From: Combretum micranthum
Taxonomy: Eukaryota; Streptophyta; Magnoliopsida; Myrtales; Combretaceae
Reading direction: 5' to 3'
NCBI GenBank assembly: GCA_024138025.1
Contig: JAMXBD010000023.1
Span: forward strand, 558,001-622,000
Length of the DNA stretch: 64,000 bases
The notes under the pieces were generated by a model, which did no database searches, was not told where the DNA came from, and saw only the letters and a list, made by a program, of their open reading frames with translations. Each line of letters opens with the position of its first letter. Positions within the stretch are counted from its first letter, which is position 1. The position numbers and the translations under genes were made by a program. Shown in pieces: positions 62,801-64,000 of the stretch.

Positions 62801-62917
62801 ACAGTAGGATGACAGAGAGAGTAAAGCATACATAGTCTTACTTCTCTATTTCATCAAACTTCAAGAAGTCCAATGCTAATTGCAAACGACGAATTCGAGA
62901 AAGTTTCAAGTCCCATC
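31257..62917 (-). CDS. SPG11-like: Plant spatacsin homologue (SPG11 family), 3' 23 exons, partial
   Basis: Exons in transcript order: 62842-62917, 61953-62075, 61413-61665, 60816-61331, 60563-60748, 60159-60449, 53090-53733, 51345-51741, 51065-51207, 46338-46484, 44583-44780, 43370-43918, 43234-43293, 42742-43070, 42040-42466, 35742-36209, 35278-35394, 35077-35198, 34259-34991, 33818-34072, 33366-33548, 32878-33219, 31257-32006. They encode about 2,435 residues ending GGAYLPLM. Phases agree at every junction except the one before 53733. The C-terminal 500 residues match the Spatacsin_C region. In animals spatacsin works with spastizin and the AP-5 adaptor in late endosome/lysosome sorting and lysosome re-formation; a related endomembrane role in plants is inference. 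The N-terminal part, probably several hundred residues, lies beyond 64000. Two introns need GC donors. Confidence 0.93.
34259..36209 (-). CDS. SPG11-like: Spatacsin exon block 4
   Basis: Exons 35742-36209, 35278-35394, 35077-35198 and 34259-34991, 480 residues. It begins [20 protein letters not shown] and includes [72 protein letters not shown] and [17 protein letters not shown] charged, serine-rich linker follows, with a basic KTKRRAKGS patch (possible nuclear-type or flexible region), then [20 protein letters not shown]. The last exon ends CTCCAG|GCTAGT, a GC donor: the GT four bases on would run into a stop in the next exon. Confidence 0.92.
37680..37965. repeat. Degenerate short repeats of the GTGCACGACCCATGCA type
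   Basis: About four diverged units (near 37687, 37755, 37818 and 37890) built around GT(G/A)CAC(G/A)ACC and ATGCA words, spaced 60-70 bases. They resemble the GGCCGTGC motifs at 27598-27715, so both are probably decayed parts of related LTRs. Confidence 0.4.
39560..40080 (+). pseudogene. 3' end of an L1-type LINE ORF2 in an intron
   Basis: The plus strand, read through stops, gives [11 protein letters not shown] (zf-RVT-like), [17 protein letters not shown] and a final NHVFVLNG, matching the end of plant L1 ORF2 proteins. An A/G-rich tail follows about 40050-40100, preceded by TGAATTTTTGAATTAATCC, which resembles the end of the LINE at 55340-58590. The element is 5' truncated, as is usual for LINEs, and antisense to the host gene. 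Confidence 0.68.
42040..46484 (-). CDS. SPG11-like: Spatacsin exon block 3
   Basis: Exons 46338-46484, 44583-44780, 43370-43918, 43234-43293, 42742-43070 and 42040-42466, 570 residues. Segments include [90 protein letters not shown] text, [27 protein letters not shown] and [20 protein letters not shown]. The intron after 46338 begins GC (AAG|GCATGG) because the nearby GT would put the next exon out of frame. The acceptor at 44780 is a tandem CAGCAG, so one extra glutamine may be included in some transcripts. Confidence 0.9.
47595..47745 (+). repeat. TTTGGATTGTC repeat, copy 1
   Basis: About 150 bases starting TTTGGATTGTCGGATTTTTA that match 50255-50390 in direct orientation. Shared blocks include TCAATTTAT and AATTGTCAG, and a shorter partial copy lies at 50186-50225. 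These could be LTR-derived or a small non-autonomous DNA element beginning with CTGTTTGGA. Confidence 0.45.
48180..50030 (+). pseudogene. Ty3/gypsy gag-protease-RT fragment in an intron
   Basis: The plus strand, read through stops and shifts, gives [14 protein letters not shown] (gag start), [20 protein letters not shown] (gag middle, about 48590-48650), [11 protein letters not shown] (zinc-knuckle-like, about 48960), decayed protease text with HNS at about 49240, and [20 protein letters not shown] (about 49808-49868), the well-known segment before the RT core, then about 70 bases of the RT start. The RT core and integrase are absent. It lies antisense to the host gene. Heavy decay means it is old. 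Confidence 0.82.
50186..50435 (+). repeat. TTTGGATTGTC repeat, copies 2 and 3
   Basis: A partial copy (50186-50225) and a longer copy (50250-50390) of the element at 47595. The longer copy starts GGCCTGTTTGGATTGTC, and an opposed CCAAACAGCATAC lies at about 50420-50432, giving an 8-base inverted end typical of small hAT or Harbinger MITEs. No target duplication could be confirmed. Confidence 0.4.
50496..50760. mobile_element. Mutator-type MITE, 265 bp
   Basis: It starts GGGTAAATTTCACATTTGAA, and the reverse complement of its end reads AAGCAAATGTCACATTTGAT. The inverted similarity extends inward through ACTTTACTCATTTTT and AATTAACTA segments. It is flanked by ACAATAAAA (50487-50495) and AAGATAAAA (50761-50769), a 9 bp duplication with two differences, the length made by Mutator elements. 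It has no coding capacity and lies in a spatacsin intron. Confidence 0.65.
51065..53733 (-). CDS. SPG11-like: Spatacsin exon block 2 (contains the frame problem)
   Basis: Exons 53090-53733, 51345-51741 and 51065-51207, about 395 residues. Recognisable segments are [98 protein letters not shown] and [15 protein letters not shown], all helical-repeat-like. The best acceptor for the first exon (after ATTTGATTCAG, 53734-53735) gives the expected IVLDQPLL start, but the exon is then 644 bases and loses frame before MGVHVLWES. An acceptor 31 bases upstream (CAACAG, 53765-53766) gives 675 bases in frame but replaces the conserved start. Confidence 0.85.
55340..58590 (+). pseudogene. L1-type LINE ORF2 fragment in an intron
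   Basis: Plus strand, many stops. The endonuclease end gives IDFKDFF and an [20 protein letters not shown] segment (about 55550-55600). RT gives [20 protein letters not shown] (56464-56520), [14 protein letters not shown] and GLYQVNPIS (the QGDPLSP box, about 56880). The 3' end has zf-RVT text and a tail TAAATTTTTCGAAATTAATC before an A-rich end at 58590. A related 3' end is at 39560-40080. It lies antisense to the host gene. Confidence 0.8.
58641..59378. repeat. Tandem duplication of a 369 bp AT-rich unit
   Basis: Unit 1 starts ACACATACCGCCATATCTAT at 58641; unit 2 starts with the same bases at 59010. The copies agree almost throughout, with a few substitutions and short indels (for example ATTATTATAACATTG versus ATTATCATACATTG), so the duplication is recent compared with the surrounding LINE. 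Confidence 0.88.
59509..59630 (+). repeat. G-rich microsatellite (GGGGT)n with GT/GC tracts
   Basis: Seven runs of four G lie between 59536 and 59571, five of them as perfect GGGGT units, between (GT)n and GTGTGCG tracts and a final G7. The plus strand can form a parallel G-quadruplex; this is the template strand of the spatacsin gene, so the transcript carries CCCCA repeats. Confidence 0.88.
60159..62917 (-). CDS. SPG11-like: Spatacsin exon block 1 (first six visible exons)
   Basis: Exons 62842-62917, 61953-62075, 61413-61665, 60816-61331, 60563-60748 and 60159-60449 give 481 residues. Helical, spatacsin-like segments include [60 protein letters not shown] and [15 protein letters not shown]. 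Two low-complexity acidic/serine regions lie in the 516-base exon. All five internal introns are GT-AG. The acceptor of the last exon, GAAAG|AGACTC at 60449/60450, was chosen because it alone keeps the [12 protein letters not shown] segment in frame. The first exon starts inside a codon, so at least one more exon lies to the right. Confidence 0.9.
62174..62481. mobile_element. Mutator-type MITE, 290 bp, with perfect 9 bp duplication
   Basis: The element 62183-62472 is flanked by TAAAAGATA on both sides (62174-62182 and 62473-62481). Its terminal inverted repeats are about 85 bases and about 80% alike: left GGGAAAATGCCCAATTTAAT, right (complement) GGGGGAATGCTCAATTTGAT. Long inverted repeats with a 9 bp target duplication identify a MULE-derived MITE. 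It lies in the spatacsin intron between the first two visible exons and has no coding capacity. Confidence 0.88.
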
Positions 62918-64000
62918 CTGCCATGAAAAAGATAATACATTAAAATTGCACAAAATTAGGCATTACACCCACTGCCATTGTTCAAATGACAAAGCAAGAA
63001 ATTACAATGCAAAGAAGCATTTTCGGTGTGCTGTTTCGAATCATTTTATATACTATTATAAACATGATATCATTTAAGTGGAAACCAAGACTTTTCGTTC
63101 AGTGTCCACCAATTTTCAATTGCTCACATCTAGTTACCCAGTATACGGGTATATTTAACTCTAATCCACAATTCAGCACAGGTTTACTATCAGCAGCTAA
63201 CCAGATTCCTTATTAGTACCAATACCTACATTTACCCCAAAAAATCAAAACCATACCACATAAAGGTTACATATTAATCAGGAAAACTGTTGCGAGCATA
63301 ATCTCTACATGGAAAAAACAGTGTAAAAGCCACAACTTTAGTAAATAGGGAAATGCAAAGCCTTTCTCTCATACAACTTAACTCATATAGTCTATCCTGT
63401 TTTTGAATAAAAATCATGCAATCCATCCACTGGAAGTTTGACTAAATATATGGCAATAAAACTGCAGCAAGACATCCAAAACGAGCCTACGGTATGGGGG
63501 CAGAAGAGCATAGTTTAAGTGATATAATCCTCTAAGAAGAGAATAGCTGTATTGGACGTTTTGCCTCCAGGCATATGAATCAACTCGCATACACCAATTA
63601 TGCCAGCCTGTCCTACAAAAGTAGTCAAATAAATGCCTTGGGGGATTTGAACCTAGACCTCTTGTATTTTATCATAAAGCTTTCTAAATCTTGGCCATTA
63701 GGGCAACTTTTAGAGACAAAAAGACATATTCAACTAGCCTCCAAACAAGAAAAGCCCGACCCAATAAATTTCATTAAGGAAGTTTTATGAGTTAAAATAA
63801 AGACACACCAAAAGTATTAAGAAAGAAAAATTGCCAAAGGAGATTTGATGTGACAAATGTAGCAATTAATCAATTGGGTTGTTTTTTTTTGGGTGGGGGG
63901 GGTGGTCAAGAAGAAAAATAGCCTGAATTGTGGGGTGAGCCAAAAAGTTAAGAGGAGCCTCATTAAGTCTGATGAGCAAATTTAATAATGATAATATAAA
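62918..64000. other. Intron of the spatacsin gene, upstream part
   Basis: No further host exon could be found to the right edge. It contains a SINE-like segment (63560-63720), a T/G-rich tract at about 63880-63905 and ordinary AT-rich intron sequence. Confidence 0.6.
63560..63720 (-). mobile_element. Possible tRNA-derived SINE fragment
   Basis: On the minus strand GGTTCAAATCCC (about 63643-63654) matches the RNA polymerase III B box (GGTTCGANTCC type). A TTGCCCTAATGG segment about 40 bases upstream resembles an A box. This is the layout of a SINE head. No clear poly-A/T tail or target duplication was found, so it remains a candidate. Confidence 0.35.

Noticed and set aside
63575..63790. Plus-strand open frame of 71 codons
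   Set aside because: It reads through the SINE-like segment on the opposite strand within an intron; no protein features.
1..64000. CRISPR array, phage, bacterial operon or riboswitch
   Set aside because: Searched by eye on both strands; no regularly spaced direct repeats, no bacterial gene spacing, and the coding content is plant nuclear and retrotransposon-derived.

Overview
This is a window of AT-rich plant nuclear DNA, probably from a eudicot. It holds one host gene, the 3' part of a very large multi-exon gene for the plant homologue of spatacsin (SPG11 family), in a thick bed of decayed retrotransposons. There are no bacterial-style operons, no CRISPR array and no convincing tRNA or rRNA gene. 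The evidence for a plant is the mix of Ty1/copia and Ty3/gypsy elements primed by initiator Met-tRNA-type binding sites, plant L1-type LINEs whose ORF1 carries a DUF4283/CCHC domain, Mutator-type MITEs, and a protein that matches plant spatacsin to its last residues.

Layout. 1-7214: a minus-strand Ty1/copia element (putative 3' LTR, pol, gag, a 1.9 kb leader, primer-binding site, then a nearly palindromic LTR end). Its coding region is broken only by three single-base frameshifts. 8715-10995: a minus-strand Ty3/gypsy remnant between two direct LTR copies. 11845-12780: the tail of a plus-strand gypsy element. 14828-19423 and 25981-26035: a heavily decayed plus-strand SIRE-like copia, split in its RNase H region by a nearly full-length minus-strand LINE (19441-25963) flanked by a 17 bp target-site duplication. 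26036-28740: non-coding LTR-like DNA. 28741-31256: intergenic DNA and the 3' UTR of the host gene.

31257-62917 (minus strand): 23 exons encoding about 2,435 C-terminal residues of the spatacsin homologue. Nearly every junction fits GT-AG with consistent phase; two introns appear to use GC donors. The 5' end of the gene lies beyond the right edge. Three introns are inflated to 4.6-6.4 kb by transposon debris: a LINE 3' end, a gypsy gag-pol fragment and a LINE ORF2. All recognised autonomous elements in the introns lie antisense to the gene. One exon (about 53.7 kb) has a reading-frame problem, explained either by a one-base deletion or by use of an upstream acceptor.

I did not find a new multi-gene system. 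The observations most worth following are the palindromic LTR end, the repeated palindromes and GC-rich hairpins in the copia leader, the exon frame problem, the GC-AG introns, and an intronic G-quadruplex tract beside a 369 bp tandem duplication.
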